Shown here in pieces: positions 8,266 through 17,927 of a stretch of DNA of 30,339 bases. The translations under genes and the position numbers were made by a program. Location: positions 1 to 30,339 of the forward strand of contig CAMLIZ010000046.1 of the NCBI GenBank assembly GCA_946480245.1, given 5' to 3'. How positions within the stretch are numbered: position 1 is the first letter of the stretch; every line of letters begins with the position of its first letter. The DNA comes from an uncultured Pseudomonadota bacterium (lineage in GTDB: Bacteria; Pseudomonadota; Gammaproteobacteria; Burkholderiales; Burkholderiaceae). Below the pieces are notes generated by a model, which saw only the letters and a program-made list of their open reading frames with translations, was not told the origin of the DNA and made no database searches.

Positions 8266-8641
8266 ACAGCAAACCCGAGTGCGCCCGGATGCCAGAACTC
8301 CACAAGCGCGTCAATACGGGCCTGGCCGGGCATCTTGCATGTCACAGCACTGTCACGGTGGAGCAAGTGGTTGATTTTCAAGGAGTTTTTTCTGCTCAAA
8401 CTTTAGGCAATCTAGCCCGACCCAAGAAAACTCGCGGCTTTGCGGGCCGCCGGAGCGGGTTTCCCACAAAGTTGTCCACAGCAGCGGTGGACTTCGCGCG
8501 GTGAACGCGCAACAGTTCCGGCAGGTCGCGATCCATTTCCGCGGAGACATCTACGGAAGCGCAACGCCTTGCGCCGAGGAGCCATCGGGGGCGACATAAT
8601 CGCGCGTCGCTGATGCCGCCGCTGCTCGGAGGGGACTGCTT
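8266..8641. other. 376-bp divergent intergenic region with DnaA-box-like site and inverted repeat
   Basis: No gene is supported here. The region between xseA and exbB holds an AT-richer core (about 8366-8412) and the sequence TTGTCCACA (8472-8480), one mismatch from the DnaA box TTATCCACA. That site overlaps an inverted repeat GTCCAC (8474-8479) / GTGGAC (8487-8492) with a 7-nt loop. Near the exbB end there is CATAAT (8595-8600), a five-of-six match to a -10 box, but without a well-spaced -35. Only one DnaA-like site was seen, so this is not an origin on this evidence. Confidence 0.5.
8595..8600 (+). promoter_or_regulatory. Possible -10 box for the exbB-lpxK-kdsB operon
   Basis: CATAAT matches TATAAT at five of six positions and lies 41 nt upstream of the exbB start. 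The nearest -35-like hexamer, TTGCGC (8569-8574), is 20 bp away, longer than ideal. Tentative. Confidence 0.3.
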
Positions 8642-9268
8642 TTGTTTTCGATCATACAAGCCGCCGGCTGGCCGATCTGGCCGCTGATCCTGTGCTCCGT
8701 CGTTGCACTTGCGCTCATCATCGAGCGCCTATCCAGTCTCCGGTCCGCGCGCGTGTCGCCACCGTCGCTCGCCGATGAGGTGGTCACTGTCACGCGCAAC
8801 AGCTTGCCGTCGGCCGATGTCGTGAACAAGCTCGCCGCGAGTTCGGTGCTCGGTGTCGTGTTGGCGCATGGCGTGCGAAGCGTGATCGCCGACCCTCGCA
8901 TCACGGAGCAGGCTCTGCGTCAGGCGTTCGAGAGCGCCGGACGCGCGGCAGTGCATCGCCTGGAGCGCTACCTGAACACCTTGGGCAGCATTGCCGCTGT
9001 CGCACCACTGCTGGGCCTCTTTGGCACGGTGGTGGGCATGATCGACATCTTCGGATCGCAGTCGCCCACCGGAGGCAACAACCCTGCCCTGCTTGCCCAC
9101 GGCATCTCCGTGGCGCTGTACAACACCGCCCTCGGTCTGATCGTCGCGATCCCGTCGCTCATGTTCTACCGCTATTTCCGCGGTCGGGTGGACGAGTTCA
9201 CCATCGAGATGGAGCAGGCAGCGGAGCGGCTCGTGCCGCACCTGATGCGCTTCGCCGGCCGCAGCTGA
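8642..9268 (+). CDS. exbB: ExbB/TolQ/MotA-family proton channel protein
   Basis: With ExbD this forms the inner-membrane proton channel that energises TonB-dependent outer-membrane transport. It has 208 residues. Three membrane segments are visible at about 9-28, 112-136 and 154-176. The family core GSIAAVAPLLGLFGTVVGMIDIF lies at 115-137 and the helix-3 motif GISVALYNTALGLIVAIPSLMFY at 154-176. The start is a TTG at 8642, supported by GGAGGGG 8 nt upstream; the nearby ATG at 8613 is out of frame. It opens an operon with exbD (14-nt gap) and the LPS genes. TolQ is the main alternative, but there are no tolR/A/B genes here and placement before lpxK is typical of the Burkholderiales exbB annotation. 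Confidence 0.88.
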   Translation: MFSIIQAAGWPIWPLILCSVVALALIIERLSSLRSARVSPPSLADEVVTVTRNSLPSADVVNKLAASSVLGVVLAHGVRSVIADPRITEQALRQAFESAGRAAVHRLERYLNTLGSIAAVAPLLGLFGTVVGMIDIFGSQSPTGGNNPALLAHGISVALYNTALGLIVAIPSLMFYRYFRGRVDEFTIEMEQAAERLVPHLMRFAGRS

Positions 9269-9282
9269 CGGAAGGCCGCACG

Positions 9283-9708
9283 ATGAATTTCCGCAGGCAC
9301 CGGCCGGATGAACCGGAGATCAACCTGATCCCGTTCATCGACGTGCTGCTCGTGATCCTGATCTTCCTGATGCTGTCGACCACCTACTCGCGCTTCACCG
9401 AGCTGCAGGTCACGTTGCCGACAGCGGAAGCGGACAAGCTGAGAGACCGCCCGGCAGAGATCGTCGTGGCGGTATCGGCCGACGGCCGCTACGTCGTGAA
9501 TCACAAGCCTGTGGAAGGCCGCAGCGTGGACGTGCTGACCTCCGAGCTCGCGGCGGCCGCCGAAGGCCAGAAAGATCCGGTAGTCATCGTGTCGGCCGAC
9601 GCCACGGCCGCGCACCAGGCCGTGATCAACGTGCTCGATGCCGCCCGCCGCGCCGGCTTGCCGCGCCTGACCTTTGCCACGCAAGGCAACGGTGGCGGCT
9701 CGCCCTGA
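9283..9708 (+). CDS. exbD: ExbD/TolR-family biopolymer transport protein
   Basis: This is the partner of ExbB in the proton channel. It has 141 residues. A short cytoplasmic N-terminus leads into one membrane helix at about 16-34 (LIPFIDVLLVILIFLML), which carries Asp20, the counterpart of the essential proton-carrying Asp25 of E. coli ExbD. The remaining roughly 105 residues form the periplasmic domain, ending with the conserved ...VIVSADATAAHQAVINVLDAARRAGLPRLTFAT type of segment. A GGAAGG ribosome binding site precedes the ATG. No tonB gene lies next to it, so TonB must be supplied from elsewhere if the complex energises receptors. Confidence 0.9.
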   Translation: MNFRRHRPDEPEINLIPFIDVLLVILIFLMLSTTYSRFTELQVTLPTAEADKLRDRPAEIVVAVSADGRYVVNHKPVEGRSVDVLTSELAAAAEGQKDPVVIVSADATAAHQAVINVLDAARRAGLPRLTFATQGNGGGSP

Positions 9709-9719
9709 GGTCGCAAGGG

Positions 9720-10748
9720 ATGGGCGTGCTTGCCGAGCGCCTGCAGCGTGAATGGTGGCGCCCTGCGCCGCGCAGCCTGAGCCAGGTGTTGCGTCCGCTG
9801 TCGGCGGTGTATCGGCTGATGAGCCGGGCTGCGAGCAAGACGTCAGCGCCATCGTTGAACGTGCCGGTGCTGGTGGTGGGCAATCTCGTAGTCGGCGGGG
9901 CGGGGAAGACACCCACCGTCATCGCGCTGGTGCACGCATTGCGCCATGCAGGCTGGACACCCGGCGTCATTTCTCGCGGCTACGGCCGTAAGGGCGACGA
10001 GGTGCGGCCGGTGACAACACGCAACACCGCGCAGGAGGTCGGCGACGAGCCGCTGCTGATCCATCTGCGCACGGCCGCGCCGGTGTTCGTGGGGCGCGAT
10101 CGAGTGGCAGCCGCGCGAGCCCTGTGCAGCGCGCATCCCCAGGTCGACCTGCTCATCTCCGACGACGGACTGCAGCATCACCGCCTTGCCCGGCAACTGC
10201 AAGTGCTGGTGTTCGACGATCGCGGCGTCGGCAACGGCCTGCTGCTGCCTGCAGGCCCTTTGCGGGAACCCCTGCCTAACGCGCTGCCGCCCCACACGCT
10301 GGTGGTTTACAACGCGGCCCATGCCAGCACACCGCTGCCTGGCTGCATCGCCGTGCGACGGCTTGCAGGTGCGGCTGCGCTAGGCGACTGGTGGCGCGGT
10401 CAATCGCCTTCGCTGGCCACGCTGCATGCGCTGCGCGGCCGCCGTGTGCTCGCCGCCGCCGGCATGGCTCACCCGGAGCGCTTCTTCCACATGTTGGAAG
10501 CCGAGGGCCTGCAGATAGAGCGTCTGCCCCTACGCGATCATCATGCCTTTAGGCGCATCCCCTGGCCGGCCGCGACCACCGACGTACTGGTGACCGAGAA
10601 GGACGCGATCAAGCTGCATCCACTGGCCCAAGGCAGCACCCGCGTGTGGGTGGTAGCGCTAGACTTGCGCCTTCCCGCCGCGTTTGTTGCCGAGGCGCAG
10701 CGCATTCTCCGCACCACCTCCCTCGCCCTGCATCGCCATGACGCTTGA
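9720..10748 (+). CDS. lpxK: Tetraacyldisaccharide 4'-kinase (lipid A biosynthesis)
   Basis: LpxK phosphorylates the 4' position of the lipid A disaccharide at the inner membrane. It has 342 residues. A hydrophobic or amphipathic N-terminus (RPLSAVYRLMS) is followed by the characteristic late P-loop GNLVVGGAGKTPT at 54-66, ISRGYGRKG, VGDEPLLI, ISDDGLQHHRL and VFDDRGVGNG. The C-terminal half contains the family segment DVLVTEKDAIKL. The start is taken as the ATG at 9720, with GAGG 9 nt upstream. A GTG two codons further (9726) with AAGGG before it is an alternative. It lies 11 nt after exbD, and its end overlaps the next gene by 11 bp, so it is co-transcribed with ycaR and kdsB. Confidence 0.95.
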   Translation: MGVLAERLQREWWRPAPRSLSQVLRPLSAVYRLMSRAASKTSAPSLNVPVLVVGNLVVGGAGKTPTVIALVHALRHAGWTPGVISRGYGRKGDEVRPVTTRNTAQEVGDEPLLIHLRTAAPVFVGRDRVAAARALCSAHPQVDLLISDDGLQHHRLARQLQVLVFDDRGVGNGLLLPAGPLREPLPNALPPHTLVVYNAAHASTPLPGCIAVRRLAGAAALGDWWRGQSPSLATLHALRGRRVLAAAGMAHPERFFHMLEAEGLQIERLPLRDHHAFRRIPWPAATTDVLVTEKDAIKLHPLAQGSTRVWVVALDLRLPAAFVAEAQRILRTTSLALHRHDA

Positions 10749-10950
10749 CCATCGCTTGATCGACCTGCTGGTTTGTCCGATCTGCAAAGGGCCGCTCGAG
10801 GTGTTGCGCAACGAGGCGCCGGGGCAGCCCGAGTTGGCCTGCCACGCCGATCGCGTGGCCTTCCCCGTGCGTGACGGCATCCCCGTGATGCTCGAACAGG
10901 AAGCGCGCTCGCTCGACCCCGCGCCCGCCGCACCTGTGCCACAGGTGTGA
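10738..10950 (+). CDS. ycaR: YcaR-like small protein, Trm112 family
   Basis: A 70-residue protein with the Trm112-type opening [16 protein letters not shown] and closing [16 protein letters not shown]. The first half has a CPIC zinc-knuckle-like pair (Cys13, Cys16); further on only one more cysteine (LACHAD) is seen, so a full four-cysteine site is not obvious. It matches E. coli YcaR by eye and sits in the same place, between lpxK and kdsB. Its role there is not established. The frame is open further upstream (to 10684), but that would be buried inside lpxK. The chosen ATG overlaps the lpxK stop by 11 bp. Confidence 0.9.
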   Translation: MTLDHRLIDLLVCPICKGPLEVLRNEAPGQPELACHADRVAFPVRDGIPVMLEQEARSLDPAPAAPVPQV

Positions 10951-10954
10951 GCCC

Positions 10955-11707
10955 ATGGGTTTTCGCGTCCTGATCCCAGCGCGACTCGCCTCCACCCGAC
11001 TGCCCAACAAGCCACTGGCCGACATCGCCGGGCTGCCGATGGTCGTGCGCGTGGCCGAACGCGCGGCCTTGTCGCAAGCCTTGCAAGTGGTGGTCGCTGC
11101 GGATGACGAGAGCATCCTCGACGCTTGTGCCTTGCACGGCGTTCAGGCGGTATTGACGCGCAAGGACCACCCGAGCGGCAGCGACCGGCTCGCGCAGGCG
11201 TGCCAACTGCTCGGCTGGGACGGCGACGAGCGTATCGTCAACGTGCAAGGCGATGAACCGCTGATCGACCCGCTCCTGATCGACGCCTGCGCCGCGTTGC
11301 TCGACGAACGGCCCGACTGCGTGATGAGCACCGCCGCCCACCCCATTCACACGCTGGACGACTTCACCAACCCGAACGTGGTGAAAGTGGTGCTGGATGC
11401 CGCTGGCCGCGCGCTGTACTTCAGCCGGGCCTGCATTCCCTGGCTGCGCGATGGCAGCACGCCATCTGCGCCGGCCCTGCCGCTTCCCTTGCCGTTGAGG
11501 CATGTGGGCCTGTACGCCTATCGCGCTGGGTTCCTGCGCCGCTTTCCTCAGCTCAGCCCGGCGCCATTGGAACGCACCGAAGCGCTGGAACAGTTGCGCG
11601 TGCTGTGGCATGGAGAACGGATCGCGGTACACGTGAGCGCCACGGCCCCCGGCGCCGGCGTCGACACCCCTGCAGATCTGGCCCGCGTAAGGGCCGCCTT
11701 CGGCTGA
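10955..11707 (+). CDS. kdsB: 3-deoxy-manno-octulosonate cytidylyltransferase (CMP-KDO synthetase)
   Basis: KdsB activates KDO with CTP to give CMP-KDO for the lipopolysaccharide inner core. It has 250 residues, the usual length. The N-terminal nucleotide-binding signature [14 protein letters not shown] is at 8-21, followed by [10 protein letters not shown] (69-78), VQGDEPLID (97-105), [18 protein letters not shown], the segment [13 protein letters not shown] and [11 protein letters not shown]. The start ATG at 10955 lies 4 nt after the ycaR stop. It is the last of the tightly packed LPS genes; the gap to adk is 111 nt. Together with lpxK it makes this operon a lipid A/KDO supply unit. Confidence 0.97.
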   Translation: MGFRVLIPARLASTRLPNKPLADIAGLPMVVRVAERAALSQALQVVVAADDESILDACALHGVQAVLTRKDHPSGSDRLAQACQLLGWDGDERIVNVQGDEPLIDPLLIDACAALLDERPDCVMSTAAHPIHTLDDFTNPNVVKVVLDAAGRALYFSRACIPWLRDGSTPSAPALPLPLPLRHVGLYAYRAGFLRRFPQLSPAPLERTEALEQLRVLWHGERIAVHVSATAPGAGVDTPADLARVRAAFG

Positions 11708-12472
<765 letters not shown>

Positions 12473-12495
12473 CAGCAACACCTCAACGCAACGGC

Positions 12496-12521
12496 GGCCG
12501 CCTTTCGAGGCGGCCTCTTTT
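12496..12521 (+). terminator. Rho-independent terminator after adk
   Basis: GGCCGCC (12496-12502) pairs with GGCGGCC (12509-12515) around TTTCGA, followed by TCTTTT. It closes the exbB-adk transcription region and separates it from the dehydrogenase gene. Confidence 0.85.
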
Positions 12522-12527
12522 CATCGA

Positions 12528-12555
12528 GAATTGACGTTTACGTCAACGTCAATTC
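12528..12555. promoter_or_regulatory. Large palindromic operator-like element upstream of the SDR gene
   Basis: GAATTGACGT (12528-12537) is perfectly repeated in inverted form as ACGTCAATTC (12546-12555), with an 8-nt spacer. Nested in it is the near-perfect palindrome TTGACGTTTACGTCAA (12531-12546), and ACGTCAA occurs twice head-to-tail (12540-12546, 12546-12552). It lies 16-43 nt before the dehydrogenase start, immediately in front of the ribosome binding site. From memory, it resembles the TT-ACGT-ACGT-AA operators of MerR-type LiuR regulators of branched-chain amino acid and acyl-CoA degradation. The downstream gene fits such a regulon, but the regulator itself is not in the window. Confidence 0.65.
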
Positions 12556-12570
12556 AACAGGAGAAGCTCC

Positions 12571-13335
<765 letters not shown>

Positions 13336-13403
13336 CGCGGCCGCTACAAGCGAAACTGCAGCGCCCGCATGTTGCGAGCGAAGGTCGCGACGACGGAGAC
13401 CCG

Positions 13404-14306
13404 ATGTCGGCATTGACGAACCTGCAACGCCTAGAGGCCGAGAGCATCCACATCATGCGGGAGGTGGTAGCCGAGGTGGAGCGCCCCGTCATGCTCTACT
13501 CGGTCGGAAAGGACAGTGCGGTAATGCTGCACTTGGCGATGAAGGCCTTCTACCCGGCCCCACTGCCCTTCCCGCTGCTGCATGTGGACACCACGTGGAA
13601 GTTTCAGGACATGTACGCCATGCGCGACCGCATGGCGCGTGAGTTCGGCTTCGAGCTGATCGTCCACCGGAATCCGGAGGCCGAGGCTCTTGGCATCAAT
13701 CCCTTCGACCACGGACCGCGAGTGCACACGGACATGTGGAAGACGCAGGGACTGAAGCAGGCGCTGGACAAGTACCGCTTCGATGCTGCCTTGGGCGGTG
13801 CCCGGCGCGACGAGGAGAAGAGTCGGGCAAAGGAGCGCGTCTTTTCATTCCGCACAGCCTCGCATCACTGGGACCCGAAGAACCAGCGCCCAGAACTTTG
13901 GCGCCTCTACAACGCACGCAAGTCCAAGTCGGAGTCGATGCGGGTGTTCCCGATCTCCAACTGGACCGAGCTGGACATATGGCAGTACATCCACCTCGAG
14001 AAGGTGCCGATCGTGCCGCTGTACTTCGCCGCCCCTCGGCCAGTGGTCGAGCGCGACGGCGCACTGATCATGGTGGACGACGAGCGATTCCGGCTGAAGG
14101 CCGGCGAAAGGCCAACCCTCAAGACGGTTCGGTTCCGCACGCTCGGCTGCTATCCGCTCACCGGTGCAGTGGAGTCCGACGCGATGACCCTCCCGCAGAT
14201 CATCCGGGAGATGCTGCTGACGACGACCTCCGAACGGCAGGGTCGCGTGATCGACCATGATGGCGCGGCATCGATGGAAGCAAAGAAGCAAGAGGGGTAC
14301 TTCTGA
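13404..14306 (+). CDS. cysD: Sulfate adenylyltransferase small subunit (CysD/NodP/RaxP-like)
   Basis: With CysN this forms ATP sulfurylase, which makes adenosine 5'-phosphosulfate from sulfate and ATP. It has 300 residues, the usual length. The PP-loop SVGKDS is at 33-38, followed by [38 protein letters not shown] and the C-terminal [10 protein letters not shown], all strongly conserved in CysD. GGAG lies a few bases before the ATG. The gap to the upstream dehydrogenase is 68 nt with no terminator, so read-through is possible. Its stop and the next start share a base (TGATG, 14304-14308), showing tight coupling to cysNC. Next to a sulfotransferase, it may serve sulfation rather than cysteine synthesis (inference). 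Confidence 0.96.
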   Translation: MSALTNLQRLEAESIHIMREVVAEVERPVMLYSVGKDSAVMLHLAMKAFYPAPLPFPLLHVDTTWKFQDMYAMRDRMAREFGFELIVHRNPEAEALGINPFDHGPRVHTDMWKTQGLKQALDKYRFDAALGGARRDEEKSRAKERVFSFRTASHHWDPKNQRPELWRLYNARKSKSESMRVFPISNWTELDIWQYIHLEKVPIVPLYFAAPRPVVERDGALIMVDDERFRLKAGERPTLKTVRFRTLGCYPLTGAVESDAMTLPQIIREMLLTTTSERQGRVIDHDGAASMEAKKQEGYF

Positions 14307-16225
14307 TGGCGCACGGCGGCGACTTCGTCGTGACCGACATCGAGGCATACCTGCTCCGGCACTTGCACAAGAGCCTGCTGCGTTTCATCACCTGCGGCAG
14401 TGTCGACGACGGCAAGAGCACGCTCATCGGACGGCTGCTGTACGAATCGAAGATGCTGTTCGAGGACCAACTCGCAGCGCTGGAGACCGATTCGAGGAAG
14501 CTCGGCACGTGTGGAGGCGAGATCGACTATGCCTTGCTGCTCGACGGCCTCGCAGCCGAGCGCGAACAGGGCATCACCATCGACGTCGCCTACCGGTTCT
14601 TCTACACCGACCGGCGCAAGTTCATCGTCGCCGACACGCCGGGCCACGAGCAGTACACGCGCAACATGGTGACCGGCGCTTCCACGGCGGACCTCGCGAT
14701 CGTGCTGATCGATGCGCGCAAGGGGGTGCTCCCACAGACACGGCGCCACAGCTTCCTCGCCAAGCTGCTCGGGATCCGCCACATCGTGGTGGCCGTCAAC
14801 AAGATGGATCTCGTCGACTACTCCCGGGAGGCTTTCGCTCGTATCGAATCCGAGTATCGAACGTTCGCCTCGCAGATCGGAGTCGAAAGCGTCTTGCTGA
14901 TTCCCACCTCCGGCATGCGGGGCGACAACATCGTCGAGAAGAGCGCCAACACGCCGTGGTACGCGGGCCCGACGCTGATGCACCACTTGGTAACGGTGGA
15001 AATCGACGAGCAGCGGTTACACCGCTCTGCGTTCCGGATGCCTGTGCAATGGGTCAACCGCCCGAGCCCCGACTTTCGAGGCTTTGCCGGCACGGTTGCA
15101 GGCGGCGCCGTCCGGCCGGGGCAGCGCGTGCGAGTTCAGCCGTCTGGCCGCGAGAGCATGGTCTCGCGCATCGTCACCGCAGATGGCGACCTTCAACAAG
15201 CCGTCGCTCACCAGAGCGTGACGCTGACGCTCGCCGACGAGATCGACGTCTCGCGCGGTGACGTGATCTGCGCATCCGATGCCCCGGCGGAGGTGGCGGA
15301 CCAATTCGAAGCCACGGTCGTGTGGATGCATGACCAGCCGATGCTGCGCGGCCGCAGCTACCTGATGAAGATCGGCACGAGGACCGCCACGGCGACCATC
15401 CTGCCGCTGAAGTACAAGCTCAACGTGAACTCACTGGAGCACGTGGCTGCCGAGAAGCTCGAGCTGAACGAGATCGGCGTGGTGGAGCTGGAATTGGACC
15501 GCCCGGTGGCGTTCGATCCCTACGAGACCAACCGGGACACAGGCGGCTTCATCCTGATCGATCGCTTCTCGAACGACACCGTCGGCGCCGGTATGCTGCG
15601 ATTCGCACTACGGCGCGCGGACAACGTCCACTGGCAAGCGGTGGAAGTCGACAAGACTGCACGACAGCGGCTGAATGGGCACCGCAGCGGCGTCGTCTGG
15701 CTCACGGGATTGTCGGGCGCGGGCAAGTCGACGATCGCCAACCTTTTGGAGAAGAGGCTCCACGCTCTGGGCATGCGCACTTACCTCCTGGATGGCGACA
15801 ACGTACGCCATGGCTTGAACAAGGACCTCGGTTTCACCGCTGCAGATCGAGTCGAGAACATCCGTCGGGTGGCCGAGGTCGCAAGACTGATGTCCGACGC
15901 GGGCATCATCGTGATCACCGCCTTCATCTCCCCGTTCCGCGCCGAGCGGCGCATGGCGCGTGAACTGATGGGGGACGGCGAGTTCATCGAGGTGTTCGTC
16001 GACACACCACTCGAGGTGGCCGAGGCGCGCGACGTGAAAGGGCTGTACAAGAAGGCTCGCCGCGGCGAGCTGGCCAATTTCACGGGCATCGATTCCCCGT
16101 ACGAAGTGCCCGAGCACCCGGAAATCCGCATCGACACGACGCGCCAAACGGCCGAGGGGGCCGTGGAGAGCCTTTACCGACTGCTCAGCGTGCGGGGATT
16201 GTTCGATCGGCCCGAAGCTCCGTGA
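14306..16225 (+). CDS. cysNC: Bifunctional CysN-CysC: sulfate adenylyltransferase GTPase subunit fused to APS kinase
   Basis: This fusion of 639 residues converts sulfate to APS (with CysD) and then phosphorylates APS to PAPS. The GTPase part (about 20-450) has the P-loop GSVDDGKST at 31-39, DTPGHEQY at 110-117 and NKMD at 165-168, followed by the beta-barrel domains. The APS kinase part (about 455-630) has the P-loop GLSGAGKST at 468-476, [15 protein letters not shown] at 496-510 and FISPFR at 540-545, where Ser542 corresponds to the phosphorylated serine of CysC. Nothing is missing in either half. This is the NodQ/RaxQ arrangement. There is no PAPS reductase gene nearby, and the next gene is a PAPS-using sulfotransferase. 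Confidence 0.96.
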   Translation: MAHGGDFVVTDIEAYLLRHLHKSLLRFITCGSVDDGKSTLIGRLLYESKMLFEDQLAALETDSRKLGTCGGEIDYALLLDGLAAEREQGITIDVAYRFFYTDRRKFIVADTPGHEQYTRNMVTGASTADLAIVLIDARKGVLPQTRRHSFLAKLLGIRHIVVAVNKMDLVDYSREAFARIESEYRTFASQIGVESVLLIPTSGMRGDNIVEKSANTPWYAGPTLMHHLVTVEIDEQRLHRSAFRMPVQWVNRPSPDFRGFAGTVAGGAVRPGQRVRVQPSGRESMVSRIVTADGDLQQAVAHQSVTLTLADEIDVSRGDVICASDAPAEVADQFEATVVWMHDQPMLRGRSYLMKIGTRTATATILPLKYKLNVNSLEHVAAEKLELNEIGVVELELDRPVAFDPYETNRDTGGFILIDRFSNDTVGAGMLRFALRRADNVHWQAVEVDKTARQRLNGHRSGVVWLTGLSGAGKSTIANLLEKRLHALGMRTYLLDGDNVRHGLNKDLGFTAADRVENIRRVAEVARLMSDAGIIVITAFISPFRAERRMARELMGDGEFIEVFVDTPLEVAEARDVKGLYKKARRGELANFTGIDSPYEVPEHPEIRIDTTRQTAEGAVESLYRLLSVRGLFDRPEAP

Positions 16226-16328
16226 AGCCGGCGTCACTGCGATTCGCGTCGCCTTCCTCGAAGCTTCACCGCGCGTTCGGCCAATGTCATAGTGCCGGTG
16301 ACTCACATCTCTTGGTTGCGTTCCACCT

Positions 16329-17840
16329 ATGTCGAATGACACGTATCGCAATTCCGGCGATCCCTCCCGAAGTCAAGCGCGCACCGACGCACTGAGGGCC
16401 CGGGCTGAAGCACTGCTGGAAGCGGGCCGCCATCAGGAGGCGATCCTCGCGTATCGCGAACTTCTTGCCGTGTCTCCGCAATTTGCAGACGGCTGGTTCA
16501 ACTTGGCTTATCTGCTGCAGACCACCGGGCAGTTCGTCGACGCCGTGGCGTGCTACGAACGCGCGATCGACTTCGGGGTTGGCGGGGCCGAGGAGGCCTG
16601 GCGCAACAAGGCCTTGATTCTCGCGGAGCAACTTGCCAGGCCGCAGGAGGCCGAAGGCGCGCTGCGTTCGGCAGTGCTCTGCAATGATCGATATATCCCG
16701 GCATGGATCGACCTGGGCAGGGTGGCCGAGCAAATGGGGCGGCGTGACGAGGCGAGCGCGTCATACGAGCGCGCGCTTTCGATCGATCCGTCCCACGCAT
16801 TGGCTCTGACCCATCTCGCCAACGTGAAGAAGGCCAAGAGCGCCGGCGATCCGCTCGTGGCTCGACTTCGCGAGGCCGCATCGGATACCCATCGACCTGT
16901 GGCCGATCGGGCTGCGCTCGGGTTTGCGCTCGGCAAAGCGCTGGACGAAGCAGGTGCGTACGACGAGGCGTTCCTCGCCTATTCACGTGCGAACCAAGCC
17001 AGTCGAGCCACAGCGCCTCCCGGGTGGCGAGGCTACGATCGTCCTGCATGGGAGAGTTGGTTGAGACGTCTGCCCGAATGGTTCGGGGGCGATCAAGAGT
17101 CCCCGCAGCCGCCAGATCCACAGGAACCCCGGCTGGTCTTCATCTGCGGCATGTTTCGTTCCGGCTCCACGCTGGTGGAAACCATCCTCTCGAGCCATCC
17201 CGAAGTCACCGCGGGCGGCGAGCTGGATCTCATCCCCCGGGTTGGTCAGGATCTCTGGGCACACGTTGGCAAGGGGGGGATTCCGCGCGACGCCCGCGCC
17301 CTGGCGGCCGCGCGCGAGTACTACCTGCGCTCCGTCGGCACGCTCTATCCTGGCGCGCGGGTGTTCACGGACAAGCGCCCGGACAACTTCCTGCACGTGG
17401 GCCTCATCAAACGGCTGTTTCCGGCGGCGAAGATCATCCACACCGTTCGCGATCCACTCGACACCTGCCTATCAGTATTCTTCACTCACTTCGATCTATC
17501 GCAGACGTACGCGTCGGACCTGCTCGACATCGCCCACTGGTACCAGTTGTATGAAGAGCTCATGTCGAAGTGGAAGACGCAATACGGCGCAGACATTCTG
17601 GACGTGAGCTACGAGGCCCTGATCAGCGATCCGCAGGCGCAGATCGCTCAAATCCTGCGCTTCGTCGGACTCGATTGGGACGACGCCTGCGTGGACTTTC
17701 ACCAGGCAAAGCGCTCGGTTCAAACGCCAAGCGTATGGCAAGTCAGACGGCCCCTCTATTCGAGCTCATGCGGGCGCTGGCGACACTACCGCTCGCACAT
17801 TGCGCCGCTGGCTGCCGCGTTGGGTCGGCCAATCACATAG
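16329..17840 (+). CDS. TPR-repeat sulfotransferase
   Basis: This is a two-part protein of 503 residues without signal peptide or membrane helix, so it is probably cytoplasmic. Residues about 20-225 contain tetratricopeptide repeats (for example ALLEAGRHQEAILAYRELLAVSP at 28-50 and AEQMGRRDEASASYERALSIDP at 133-154). Residues about 266-490 are a PAPS-dependent sulfotransferase domain. It has the 5'-phosphosulfate loop GMFRSGSTLVETIL at 274-287 and the 3'-phosphate motif HTVRDPLDTCLSVFF at 371-385 (Arg374, Ser382). The segment AGGELDLIP (295-303) resembles the GEE segment that carries the catalytic glutamate of tyrosylprotein sulfotransferases. The acceptor is unknown; TPRs suggest a protein or peptide. 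It lies 103 nt after cysNC, and no clear ribosome binding site is visible. Confidence 0.9.
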   Translation: MSNDTYRNSGDPSRSQARTDALRARAEALLEAGRHQEAILAYRELLAVSPQFADGWFNLAYLLQTTGQFVDAVACYERAIDFGVGGAEEAWRNKALILAEQLARPQEAEGALRSAVLCNDRYIPAWIDLGRVAEQMGRRDEASASYERALSIDPSHALALTHLANVKKAKSAGDPLVARLREAASDTHRPVADRAALGFALGKALDEAGAYDEAFLAYSRANQASRATAPPGWRGYDRPAWESWLRRLPEWFGGDQESPQPPDPQEPRLVFICGMFRSGSTLVETILSSHPEVTAGGELDLIPRVGQDLWAHVGKGGIPRDARALAAAREYYLRSVGTLYPGARVFTDKRPDNFLHVGLIKRLFPAAKIIHTVRDPLDTCLSVFFTHFDLSQTYASDLLDIAHWYQLYEELMSKWKTQYGADILDVSYEALISDPQAQIAQILRFVGLDWDDACVDFHQAKRSVQTPSVWQVRRPLYSSSCGRWRHYRSHIAPLAAALGRPIT

Positions 17841-17844
17841 GGCG

Positions 17845-17877
17845 AAAAAAAGGCCCGCCACCTTTCGGCAGCGGGCC
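17845..17877 (-). terminator. Rho-independent terminator of the TonB receptor gene
   Basis: GGCCCGC (17852-17858) pairs with GCGGGCC (17871-17877). The seven-A run at 17845-17851 becomes a T-run just after the hairpin on the minus strand. It also lies at the end of the convergent sulfotransferase gene, but lacks a good T-run in that direction. Confidence 0.85.
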
Positions 17878-17927
17878 CGTCCTGTTGCTTCCGAACGGGC
17901 CTTGCGGTCCGCTCGGGTGCGACGAGA

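Noticed and set aside
8366..8492. Replication origin
   Set aside because: Only one DnaA-box-like sequence was seen, with no cluster of boxes and no dnaA, dnaN or gidA nearby.
16226..16328. A small sulfation-acceptor peptide gene (RaxX-like) between cysNC and the sulfotransferase
   Set aside because: The 103-bp gap contains no open frame with a start and ribosome binding site, and the other gaps nearby (13336-13403, 17841-17927) do not either.
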